From: Pterois miles
Taxonomy: Eukaryota; Chordata; Actinopteri; Perciformes; Scorpaenidae
Assembly (NCBI GenBank): GCA_947000775.1
Contig: CAMQGK010000604.1
Location: 3,898,501 to 3,962,500, forward strand
Direction of reading: 5' to 3'
DNA: 64,000 nt
A program made the translations under genes and the position numbers. The notes under the pieces were generated by a model. The model made no database searches, had not been told where the DNA came from, and worked only from the letters and a program-made list of their open reading frames with translations. Positions 48,898-60,800 of this stretch are shown piece after piece. Every line of letters begins with the position of its first letter. Positions within the stretch are counted from its first letter, which is position 1.

Positions 48898-49263
48898 CAC
48901 TGGTTCAAGTCCTTGCATGGATCAAGTAGGAGCTGTGGACTGGTAGGTGGAGAGATGCCAGTTTACCTGCTGGGCATTACCACGGTGTCCTTGAGCAAGG
49001 CCCCAAACCCCCAATTGCCCAGGGCGCTTGTCCATGGGCATCCCCCTCACTTTGACCATTAACCACAAAAAAAATTTAAGAATCAAAAGTATGTCTTCTT
49101 TTTTAATATATTTTTCGAAACATTTTATTGTTTATTGTTGTAATTTTTCCAAATTATATATATTAACGTCTATTTTTATTTCCCTTTTTTGTCTGTGCTG
49201 TATTAATCTCTGTGAAGCACTTTGGGCTGCATTATTGCATGAAAGGTGCTGTAAAAGTTGAGC
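48898..49263 (+). mobile_element. SINE-like element with a different 3' end
   Basis: A B-box-like GGTTCAAGTCC is at about 48902-48912. The core GATGCCAGTTTACCTGCTGG and the words GAGCAAGGCCCCAAAC follow, related to the SINE at 35249-35558. The 3' end is unrelated to that copy: GTGAAGCACTTTGGGCTGC then GAAAGGTGCTGTAAAAG. A clear A box was not found. Confidence 0.6.
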
Positions 49264-50477
49264 TGAATTACAGTAGCTCTCCATACTAGAGCCTATTCAC
49301 CTCATACAAAATATGCACAGACCACAAACTAAAGAGCATATAGCAGAGTTACAGTATGTGTTCACAAAACACAGAATCTTTATCTATTATGTTTTGTTAT
49401 CTTTATCTACCCATTTTTTTCTTGTGACCCCTTAATTGAGCCAACACATGCTTGCACATCATCACAGGCATTCTTAATGCAGGAGGATAAGTAGTTAGTT
49501 TCCCCTTTTCAGATTGTATCATTTGACATAAAAGATGAAAAAAGAAAAGACAAATTTAAGAAATCCAATGTCAATAAATAATCGTAGTGGAAATAAGCTG
49601 TATTTTTGCCTCTTTGACTCCAGCTTTGCTTTGCACTGCTGCAGCTGAACCGTACCTCTGGATAGTGCTTTGCTGCTCCGTCACACTCCTGGAGGCCGCT
49701 TACCGTCCTCCACCAGCTACAGAGAGATAATGGGTGGCTGTCAGTTACGCCCCTCTGTCCTCATCTCCCCTAATCATCTCCCCCATCTCATGGAGCTGCA
49801 TGGGTGTCAGAGTTTCACGTAGCACTAAGTTTGACAGTCATGTTCCATCTTAACTCTGTGGTGGAGATTTAAAGCACATAGGTGGGCAGATGAAAGATAC
49901 CCCTTATATGCATGAAAGAGATCAAATTGGGATTAAGGAGATTAATTTCAGATGGTAATTGAGAGAAAAACTTTTTCATCAGATTTATCTAACTTTCTAA
50001 AAGATGTCAAATGTGGTGTGATTTAATTTGCTAACAGATGAATGGTTGGTAAATTGCTGTGCTTCAGGCTTGTGTCCCTTTGGTTGGTGTAAAATCGTAT
50101 ATCGTCAAATTTCAAGATCTGACTCATTTCTCTTGGCTTCCTCTGGGGTTAAAAAATAATTAATAGTTTTGAAACACAAATTCCGACTGAAACTAATTCA
50201 ATTTGTGGGCATGGCTGGAGGGTGACTGAGTGGTGTATAAATGCTGTAGCGAGGCTTCAATCAGAAGACAAGCATGAGGGAACAATCCCCCTTCAGAGAT
50301 GAATAAATGACCTTGGAAATCACAGTTCAGACAATCATATGGGAACATAAATTCAAATCATGATACTCATCTTACAGTCTGGTGCTGCTGGATGTCATAA
50401 ATATCAACAGATAAACACTGAAGAGGGCTCTCTCTTTAGCAATACAAATATCTACATGTGTATTGATTTGTTTGTAG
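49264..50477. other. Intergenic sequence before the satellite
   Basis: No exon recognised. 49620-49800 and 50150-50300 are high-complexity and could be conserved noncoding sequence, with weak support. Confidence 0.4.
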
Positions 50478-50491
50478 GTGACCTACTATAC

Positions 50492-51020
50492 CAGGGGTGG
50501 GCAAACTTTTTGACTCGCAGGCCACAATGGGTTCTAAAATTTGACAGAGGGGCCGGGTCAGGAGCAGATGGATGGAGTTTGTGTGAACTAATATAAATGA
50601 CATGTAAAAGCCATTACATAAAAGTTTTTGGCCTTTAACAGGTAGCAAAACATGAATATGCAAGGCTTGTTGTACATATTATTTTCCAAATGCATTTTTT
50701 TTCATAACACAGTAGAGAAACACGTTCAGTTTCAGTGGGACCAGTGTTGTTGGTCTCCCTTTTTTGCCAGTGCATCAAAGTCTGGGGTTAGTTTTTTGTG
50801 GCGGATTTACCAATTAACTCCAAAAATTAGAGTTGAGCAAGTTCCGAGTTGTGCTGAATGCAGCAATAATACACCACACTCAAACAAAGATCAATGTGTC
50901 TGGAATGCGCCATCTATGACAGAAAAGTGGGCATTGCAGTGAAAAGGCAAAATCAATGAGGTTTCTACTGTAATTTGGGTCGTGTATGGCCCGTGGGGGT
51001 TCGTAGTTTGCCCATGTATG
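50492..51020. mobile_element. hAT-like non-autonomous element at the satellite edge
   Basis: It starts CAGGGGTGGGCAAACTTTTT and GACTCGCAGGCCACAATGGG, a well-known type of vertebrate hAT terminus. The right end GGCCCGTGGGGGTTCGTAG then TTTGCCCATGTATG is its degraded inverted copy. The flanks TACTATAC (50484-50491) and TGTTATAC (51021-51028) match at 6 of 8 bases. Confidence 0.65.
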
Positions 51021-51480
51021 TGTTATACTACTTTTTTCAACATGCTATACTATGACTTTATTGACATGATATACTATGACCTTGTATAGACATGCTATAC
51101 TAGGATTTTTTTTAACATACTATACTTTCACTTTTTTCAACACGCTATACAATTACATCTGTCAATATGCTATACTATGACTTTTTTTTCGACATGCGAT
51201 ACTATGACATATTTCAACATGCTAAGCCATGACTTTTTTAACATGCTATAATATGACTTGTTTCACTATGCTATATTATGCCATTTGTTTCAACATGCTA
51301 TACTATGATTTTTTTAACAGACTATGTTTTTTCAACATAATGACTGACTTTTGTTGACATACTATGCTGACTTTTTTTTAAATGCTATACGATGACTTTT
51401 TTTCAACATGCTATGCTCTGCCATTTTTTCTACATGCTATACTTTGACTTTTTTTGACCTGCTATGCTATGACATATTTA
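51021..51480 (-). repeat. 25-bp A-tract minisatellite, minus orientation, first block
   Basis: Degenerate monomers of the form CATGCTATACTATGAC followed by T5-T9 (the reverse complement of the main unit). About 18 copies; more diverged than the blocks further right, as expected at an array edge. Confidence 0.9.
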
Positions 51481-52450
51481 TAGAAAATTTTTGGGAATTT
51501 GGGGGCGGGGTCTGGGGAGGGTGGGGGGGAGATCGAGAAGGGGTGGGCACAAGTTTGGGTTTGAAGGGGCGGGTATGTGGGGGGGGCTGGTTTGTGAGGT
51601 AGAGGTGGACGCAACGATGGAATGGGGTGAAAGCGCGAAGAATGCGGGGTACGCAAGGCCGCGCTCGGAAGATTAAAAACTAGTTTACAATGAGTTAGGC
51701 ATAGAAAGGATTTGAGGAAGGGTAATACATTGAATAGAAATAATAAGGTGGGAATGGAGTGGTTGATGGTGATAAGATAAGATAAGATGTGTTTTTTGTA
51801 TGGGAATGTTGTTGGAAAGTGGTGTGAATAAAGAAGGTTTTATGTGTGTGCTGGTTGGGGGGTGGGAGAAAAGAATGTTGCTCTTAGGGTGTCGGTGTGT
51901 GTGTGGGGCGGTGTTGTGTGTGTTGGGAGCGGCAGGGGGAGGAGGTTGTGGGCTTCTAAGTGGGTTGAGGAGAAGAATTGATGAAAAAGTGAGATTGAAG
52001 GGTAATAAAGTTGATAAATGGATTTGGAAGTTGGAAAGGTGTGGTGTTGTGTGTAAAAATGTGGTCGGAGATTGAAAGGAAAATGAATGGGGAATGGGGG
52101 TTTGGGGGTCTGGGAAAAGTATAGTGTGTGAGTGTGGAAGGTGAGAAGATGTAAAAAGCGAGGAAAATTGTGGAAATGGGAGGTTGAAATTTAGTAGGGT
52201 TGTGTGTGGATGATGGCATGAGAAAGAAAAAGGAAAAAAAAAAGTTAAAAGATAAAAAGTAAATGGGAAAAATGATGGGTAAAAGGTAGTTAAAGAATGG
52301 TAAAATGAAAATGAGAATATACCGATGAAAAGTGGCGGTCGTGGATAAATCGTGGAATTTGTTAATGCCCCGTGGGAATTGTTTAATTTGTCTGGGTCCT
52401 CTCAAAACTGTAGGAGGAGAAGCGAATCGAAAAAAGGGCGGAAGATGAGA
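51481..52450. other. G-rich, cytosine-depleted 1-kb island inside the satellite
   Basis: Composition is extremely strand-asymmetric: in 52081-52140 I count 28 G and 1 C, and in 51841-51900 27 G and 4 C. There is no tandem structure, no recognisable coding region and no transposon end. The 149-codon minus-strand frame (51956-52405) reflects the lack of G on that strand. Left and right it returns abruptly to the minisatellite in the same orientation. Origin unknown: see findings. Confidence 0.8.
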
Positions 52451-52485
52451 TTCGCCCCAGTCACTAATTATTTATTTATAAATAT

Positions 52486-52645
52486 TTCTTACTATAGTAT
52501 GACTTTTTTGACATACTTAACTGTTTTCAACAAAATGACCTATTTTTTGCATGCTAATTTTTTGACATGCTATACTATCACTTATTGTCCATGTGCCATT
52601 CTATGTCTTGTTTTTGTCTTCTTTATTTCTACTTAATATAAATAT
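52486..52645 (-). repeat. Minisatellite, minus orientation, second block
   Basis: TATAGTATGACTTTTTTGAC and further diverged units up to about 52600, then about 50 bp of transitional sequence. Confidence 0.8.
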
Positions 52646-52654
52646 AGTAGCACA

Positions 52655-54258
52655 GTATGTTAGGTCAAAAAAGTCATACTATAAGTAAGTTGAAAAAGTC
52701 AAAGTAAGTCAAAAAAAATTATAGTATATATAGTAATATAGTATGACAAAAAAGTCAGTATAGCATGTGGAAATATAAGTGTAGCATGTCAAATAAAAAG
52801 TAAAAAAAGAAAGTTATGTTGAAAAAAGTCACAGTATAGAATGTTAAAAAAAAGAGTCATTCTATAGTAACCAGAAAAAGTCATAAGATGTTGAGAAAAG
52901 TCATAGTATAGCATGTCGACAAAAACGTAACAGTGTAGCATTTCAACAAAAAAGTCCTAGCGGAGCATGTCGGAAAAAAGTTACAGTATAGAATGTGAAA
53001 AAACTCATAGTATACCATGTTCAGTCACAGAATAGCACATCAAAAAAAGGCATAGTAAACCACGCCAGAAAAAAGTCATAAACTAGCACGTCGAAAAAAG
53101 TCAATGTCGAGAAAAACTCGTAGTATAGCATGTCAAAAAAAGGCATAGTATGGCATGTAAAAAAGGTATATTATAGCAAAGGCACGGCATAGCATTGTAA
53201 AAAAAAAAGCCATAGCATAGGGGATCAAAAAAGTCATCATATAGCATGTTGAAAAAAGTCATAGTATAGCATCTAAAAAATGTCATAGTATAGCATGTCG
53301 ATAAAAAATCAGGAAAGCATGTCAAAAAAAAAGCCATAGTATAGCGTGTAGTAAAAGTCATAGTATAGCGTGCCGAACAACGTCATAGTATAGCACCTAA
53401 AAAAAGTCCTAGTATAGATTGTTGAAAAAAAGGCACGACATAGCATGTCAATAAAAGCCATTGTAAAGGATGCCAAAAAAGTCACAGTATAGCATGTTGA
53501 AAAAAATCATGTTATACCATATCGAGAAAAGCTCATATTATACCATGTCAAAAAAAAGTCATAGCACATGTTGAAAAAAGTCATGGTATAGCATGTCGAA
53601 TAAAGGCATAGCACAGCGTGTCGAAAAAAAGTCATAGTATAGCATGTTGAAAAAAGTCATGGTATAGCATGTCGAAAAAAAATCATAGTATAGCATGTAG
53701 AAAAAGACATAGTATAGCATGTCGAAAAAACTCAGGGCATAGCATGTCAAAAAAAGTCATAGTATAGCGTGTCGAAAAAAGTCATGGTATAGCATCTCGA
53801 AAAAAAAAAGTCGTAGTATAGCATGTTGAAAAAAACTCAGTATAGCATGTCGAAACAAGTCATAGTATAGCATGTCGAAAAAAAGTCATGGTATAGCATG
53901 TCAAAAAAACTCATAGTATAGTATGTCAAAAAAAAGTCATTGCATAGCATGTCGAAAAAAGACATAGTATAGCATGTCGAAAAAAAGTCTTGATATAGCA
54001 TGTCGAAAAAAACTCATAATATAGCATGTCAAAAAAACTCATAGTATAGCATGTCGAAAAAAATGTCACAGTATAGCATGTTGTAAAAAGTTACAGTATG
54101 GTATCTCGAAAAAAAGTCATGGTATAACATGTCGAAAAAAAATCTTAGTATAGCATATAGAAAAAAGACACAGTATAGCATGTCGACAAAAGACATAGTA
54201 TAGCATGTCGACAAAAGACATAGTATAGCATGTCGAAAAAAAGTCATGCTATAGCATG
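52655..54258 (+). repeat. Minisatellite, plus orientation, first block
   Basis: Monomer GTCATAGTATAGCATGTC then G or A and A4-A8, about 25-26 bp, roughly 60 copies. The left 400 bp are more diverged. Confidence 0.95.
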
Positions 54259-54600
54259 CGATGACTTTTTTTGACATGCTATACGATGAGTTTTTTTCGA
54301 CATGCCATACTATGATTTTTTGTCGACATGCTATGCAATGACTTTTTTTACGTACTATACTGAGTTTTTTTCGACATGCTATACCATGACTTTTTTTCAA
54401 CATGCTATACTATGACTTTTTTCAACATGCTATAATGTGACTTTTTTTTTCGACATGCTATACTATGACTTTTTTTGACATGCTGTCCTAACTTTTTTTT
54501 TGACATGGTATACTATGACCTTTTTTTGACATACTATACTATGAGTTTTTTTCGACATGCTATACTGTCTTTTTTTGACATGCAATAGCATGACCTTTTT
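54259..54600 (-). repeat. Minisatellite, minus orientation, third block
   Basis: About 13 units of GACATGCTATACTATGACTT type starting at the palindromic junction near 54254. Confidence 0.95.
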
Positions 54601-54730
54601 CAACTCTTTTATTTCTAATGCCATTAATGCACTAAATGATAGCATGTCTCGTTGAACCTGTCCGTACTGTATTTGTCACTGTTGTCCTGTGTTTTTACCA
54701 TTGTAATGTGTAGTGTAATGTGTGTTTTTT
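54601..54730. other. Non-satellite insert in the array
   Basis: About 130 bp with normal base complexity (CTAATGCCATTAATGCAC, CCTGTCCGTACTGTATTTG, TTACCATTGTAATGTGTAG) between two minus-oriented satellite blocks. No family recognised. Confidence 0.75.
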
Positions 54731-54865
54731 TCAACATGCAATACAACAACTTTTTATGAGATACTATAGCATGACTTTTTTTTAAAATGCTAAACTATGA
54801 CTTTTTTCAATATGCTATACTATGACTTTTTTTGACATGCTATACTATATCTTTATACTATCTTG
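54731..54865 (-). repeat. Minisatellite, minus orientation, fourth block
   Basis: Five to six units, ending at a switch point around 54850-54870 (TATCTTTATACTATCTTGATAG). Confidence 0.9.
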
Positions 54866-57800
54866 ATAGCATGTCGAAAAAAGACATAGTATAGCATGTC
54901 GACAAAAAGTCATGGTATAGCATGTTAAAAAAAGTCATAGTTTAGCCTTTCGGAAAAAAAAATTCATGGTAATGCATGTCGAAAAAATTCATGGTATTGC
55001 ATGTCGACAAAAAGTTTTAGTATAGCATGTCAAAAAAAGTCATAGCACAGCATGTCAAAAAAAAGAGTCATAGTATAGCATGGCGAAAAAAGTCATGGTA
55101 TAGTGTGTTGAAAAAAAACTCATAGTATAGCATGTTGAAGAAGTCATGATATAGCAGATGGAAAAAAAGTCATACTATAATATGTCGAAAAAAGACATAG
55201 TATAGCATATCGAAAAAAAGTCATGGTATAGCATGTCAAAAAAAAGTCATAGCATAGCATGTCGAAAAAAACTCATAGTTTAGCATGTCGAAAAAAGACA
55301 TTGTGTAGCATGTCGAAAAAAACTCGTAGTATAGCATGTAGAAAAAAGTCATAGTATAGCATGTCAAAAAAAGTCATAGTTTAGCCTTTCGGGAAAAAAA
55401 TCATGGTATGCATGTCAAAAAAATGAATGGTTTAGCATGTTGAAAAAAATCATAGTATAATATGGTGATTAAAAACTCATATTGTAGCATGTTGAAAAAA
55501 GACATAGTATAGCATGTCGTAAAAAAGTCATGGTATAGCATGTCGAAAAAAATCATAGTATCGCATGTAGAAAAAAGACATAGTATAGCATGTCGAAAAA
55601 AGTCATAGTATAGCATGTTGAAAAGAAGTCAGTATAGCATGTCGAAAAAAAGTCATGGTATACCATGTTGAAAAAAACTCATAGTATAGCATGTTGAAAA
55701 AAGACATAGTATAGCATGTTGAAAAAAGTCAGTATAGCATGTCGAAAAAAAGTCATAGTGTAGCATGATGAAAAAACTCATAGTATAGCATGTCGAAAAA
55801 AGACATAATATAGCAAGTCAAAAAAATTCATAGTATTATATGTTGAAAAAAGTCATAGTATAGCATGTCGAAAAAAAGTCATAGTATAGCATGTCGACAG
55901 TAAGTCACGGTATAGCATGTTGAAAAAAGTCAGAGTATAGCATGTCGAAAAAAGTCATAGTATAGCATGTCGACAGTAAGTCATGGGATAGCATGTTGAA
56001 AAAAGTCATAGTATAGCATGTCGAAAAAAGTCATAGTTTAGCCTTTCGGTAAAAAAATCATGGTATGGCATGTCGAAAAAATTCATGGTATAGCATAATG
56101 AAAAAAATCATAGTATAATATGTTGATTAAAAACTCATATTTTAGCATGTTGAAAAAAGACATAGTATAACATGTCGTAAAAAAGTCATGGTATAGTATG
56201 TCGACAAAAAGTCACATTGTAGCATGTCAAAAATAGTCATAATATAGCATGTCGAAAAAAGTCATAGTATAGCATGTTGAAAAAAAGTCATGGTATACCA
56301 TGTCGAAAAAACTCACAGTATAGCATGTCGAAAAAAGACATAGTATAGCATGTTAAAAAAAGTCATAGTATAACGTTAAAAAAAGTCATGGTATACCATG
56401 TCGAAAAAACTCACAGTATAGCATGTCGAAAAAAGACATAGTATAGCATGTTAAAAAAAGTCATAGTATAGCATGTTGAAAAACATCATTTTATAGCATG
56501 TCTAAAAAAAGTAATGACATAGCATGTCAAAAAAGTCTAGTTTCGTCTAGTTTCGTCTAGTTTAAAGTCTAGTTTAGCCTTTCGGAAAAAAATCATGGTA
56601 TGGCATGTCGAAAAAATTCATGGTATAGCATAATGAAAAAAAATCATAGTATAATATGTTGATTAAAAACTCATATTTTAGCATGTTGAAAAAAGACATA
56701 GTATAGCATGTCGTAAAAAAGTCATGGTACAGCATGTCGACAAAAAGTCACATTGTAGCATGTCAAAAAAAGTCATAGTATAGCATGTCGAAAAAACTCA
56801 TAGTATAGCATGTCGAAAAAAAGTCATGCTATAGAATCTCAAAAAAAAGTCATGGTATTACATGTCAAAAAAAGTCATAGTATAACAAGTTAAAAATAGT
56901 CATAGCATAGCATGTCGAAAAAACCTCATAGTATAGCATGTCGAGAAACATCATAGTATAGCATGTCGACAAAAAGTCATGGTATAGCATGTTGAAACAA
57001 GTCATAGTATAGCATGTCGAAAAAAGTCATAGTATAGCATGTTGAAAAAGAGTCATAGTATAGCATGTCGAAAAAAACTCATAGTATAGCATGTCGAAAA
57101 AAAGTCATGCTATAGCATCTCAAAAAAAGTCATAGTATAGTAAGTTGAAAAAGGTCATAGCATAGCATGTCAAAAAAGACATAGTATAGCATGACGAATA
57201 AAAGTCATGGTATAGCATGTCGAAAAAAAATCATAGTATAGCATGTCGAAAAAAGTCATAGTATAGCATGTGGACAATAAGTCATGGTATAGCATGTTGA
57301 AAAAAGTCATAGTATAGCATGTCGAAAAAAGTCATAGTTTAGCCTTTTGGAAAAAAATCATGGTATGGCATGTCGAAAAAATTCATGGTATAGCATAATG
57401 AAAAAAAATCATAGTATAATATGTTGATTAAAAACTCATATTTTAGCATGTTGAAAAAAGACATAGTATAGCATGTCGTAAAAAAGTCATGGTATATCAT
57501 GTCGACAAAAAGTCACATTGTAGCATGTCAAAAAAAGTCATAGTATAGCATGTCGAAAAAACTCATAGTATAGCATGTCGAAAAAAAGTCATGCTATAGC
57601 ATGTCGAAAAAAAGTCATAGCATAGCATGTCGAAAAAAACTCATAGTATAGCATGTCGAGAAACATCATAGTATAGCATGTCGACAAAAAGTCATGGTAT
57701 AGCATGTTGAAACAAGTCATAGTATAGCATGTCGAAAAAAGTCATAGTATAGCATGTTGAAAAAGACTCATAGTATAGCATGTCAAAAAAACTCATAGTA

Positions 57801-60800
57801 TAGCATGTCGAAAAAAAGTCATAGTATAGTAAGTTGAAAAAGGTCATAGCATAGCATGTCAAAAAAAGACATAGCATAGCATGACGAATAAAAGTCATGG
57901 TATAGCATGTCGAAAAAAATCATGGTATAGCATGTACCAAAAGACATAGTATAGCATGTCTAAAAAAGACATAGAATAGCATGTCGAAAAAGAGTCATAG
58001 TATTGCATGTCAAAAAAAAGTCATAGTATAACATGTTAAAAAAGACATAGTATAGCATGTTGAAAAAAAGTCATAGTATAGCATGTCGAAAAAGAGTCAT
58101 AGTATAGCATGTCGAAAAAAGTCATAGTATAGCATGTCAAAAAAAACCGCATAGTATAGCATGTCAAAAAAAAAGTCATGCTATTGCATGTCAAAAAAAA
58201 TTCATAGTATGCATGTAAAAAAAGTCATAGTATAGCATGTCGAAAAAAGACAGTATAGCATGTCGAAAAAAAGTCATGGTATACCATGTCGAAAAAAAAA
58301 GTCATAGTATAGTATGTCAAAAAAAAGTCATAGTATACCAAGTCAAAAAAAAGTTAGGACAGCATGTCAAAAAAAGTCATAGTATAGCATGTCGAAAAAA
58401 GACAGTATAGCATGTCGAAAAAAAGTCTTGGTATAGCATGTCGAAAAAAAATCATAATATAGCATGTCGAAAAAAGTCATAGTATAGCATGACGAAAAAA
58501 AGTCATGGTATACCATGTCGAAAAAAACTCAGTATAGTATGTCAAAAAAAGTCATTGCATAGCATGTCGACAAAAAATCATAGTATAGCATGTCGAAAAA
58601 AACTCATAGTACAGCATGTCAAAAAAAAGTCATAGTGTAGCATGTCGAAAAAAAAAAGTCACATTATAGCATGTCGAAAAAAGTCATAGTGTAGCATGTC
58701 GAAAAAATACAGTATATCATGTCGAAAAAAAGTCTTGGTATAGCATGTCGAAAAAAACTCATAATATAGCATGTCGAAAAAAGTCATAGTATAGCATGAC
58801 GAAAAAAATTCATGGTATACCATGTCGAAAAAAACTCAGCATAGTATGTCAAAAAAAAGTCACATTATAGCATGTTGAAAAAAGTCATGGTATAGCATGT
58901 TGAAAAAAAGTCATGGTATAGCATCTCGTAAAAAAGTCGTAGTATAGCATGTTGAGAAAAACTCAGTATAGTATGTCAAAAAAAAGTCATTGCATGGCAT
59001 GTCGACAAAAAAACATAGTATAGCATGACGAATAAAAGTCATGGTATAGCATGTCGAAAAAAAAATCATAGTATAGCATGTACCAAAAGACATAGTATAG
59101 CATGTCTAAAAAAGACATAGAATAGCATGTCGAAAAAGAGTCATAGTATTGCATGTCAAAAAAAGTCATAGTATAGCATTTCGAAAAAAGACATAGTATA
59201 GCATGTCTAAAAAAGTCATAGTATAGCATTTCGAAAAAAGGCATAGTATAGCAAGTCAAAAAAAGTCTTGGTATTGCATGTCAAAAAAAAGTCATAATAT
59301 AGCATGTCGAAAAAAGTCATAGTATAGCATGTTGAAAAAAAGTCATGGTATACCATGTTGAAAAAAAGTCACAGTATAGCATGTCGAAAAAAGACATAGT
59401 ATAGCATGTTAAAAGAAGTCATAGTATAGCATGTTCAAAAACATCATTTTATAGCGTGTGTCTAAAAAAAGTCATGACATAGCATGTCAAAAAAGTCTAG
59501 TTTCGTCTAGTTTCGTCTAGTTTAATGTCTAGTTTAGCCTTTCGGAAAAAAATCATGGTATGGCATGTCGTAAAAATTCATGGTATAGCATAATGAAAAA
59601 AAATCATAGTATAATATGTTGATTAAAAACTCATATTTTAGCATGTTGAAAAAAGACATAGTATAGCATGTCGTAAAAAAGTAATGGTATAGCATGTCGA
59701 CAAAAAGTCACATTGTAGCATGTCAAAAAAAGTCATAGTATAGCATGTCGAAAAAACTCATAGTATAGCATGTCGAAAAAAAGGCATGCTATAGAATCTC
59801 AAAAAAAAGTCATGGTATTGCATGTCAAAAAAAGTCATAGTATAACAAGTTAAAAATAGTCATAGTATAGCATGTCGAAAAAAAGTCATGTATAGCACGT
59901 CAAAAAAAGTCATAGCATAGCATGTCGAAAAAAACTCATAGTATAGCATGTCGAGAAACATCATAGTATAGCATGTCGACAAAAAGAATAGTATAGATGT
60001 GAAAAAAGTCATAGTATAGCATGTTGAAAAAGACTTATAGTATAGCATGTCAAAAAAACTCATAGTATAGCATGTCGAAAAAAAGTCATGCTATAGCATC
60101 TCAAAAAAAAGTCATAGTATAGTAAGTTGAAAAAGGTCATAGCATAGCATGTCAAAAAAAGACATAGTATAGCATGACGAATAAAAGTCATGGTATAGCA
60201 TGTCGAAAAAAAAATCATAGTATAGCATGTACCAAAACACATAGTATAGCATGTCTAAAAAAGACATAGAATAGCATGTCGAAAAAGAGTCATAGTATTG
60301 CATGTCAAAAAAAAGTCATAGTATAACATGTTAAAAAAAGTCATAGTATACTATGTTGAAAAAAAGTCATAGTATAGCATGTCGAAAAAGAGTCATAGTA
60401 TAGCATGTTGAAAAAAGTCATAGTATAGCATGTCACAAAAAAACGCATAGTATAGCATGTCAAAAAAAAAGTCATGCTATTGCATGTCAAAAAAATTCAT
60501 AGTATGGCATGTAAAAAAAGTCATAGTATAGCATGTCGAAAAAAAGTCGTGGTATACCATGTCGAAAAAAAAGTCATAGTATAGTATGTCAAAAAAAAGT
60601 CATAGTATACCATGTCAAAAAAAAGTTAGGACAGCATGTCAAAAAAGTCATAGTATAGCATGTCGAAAAAAGACAGTATAGCATGTCGAAAAAAAGTCTT
60701 GGTATAACATGTCGAAAAAAACTCAGTACAGTATGTCAAAAAAAGTCATTGCATAGCATGTCGACAAAAAATCATAGTATAGCATGTCGAAAAAAACTCA

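Noticed and set aside
51956..52405. 149-codon minus-strand open frame in the G-rich island
   Set aside because: The minus strand there is nearly free of G, so TGA and TAG stops are rare by composition alone; the protein is low-complexity F/I/P/S/T.
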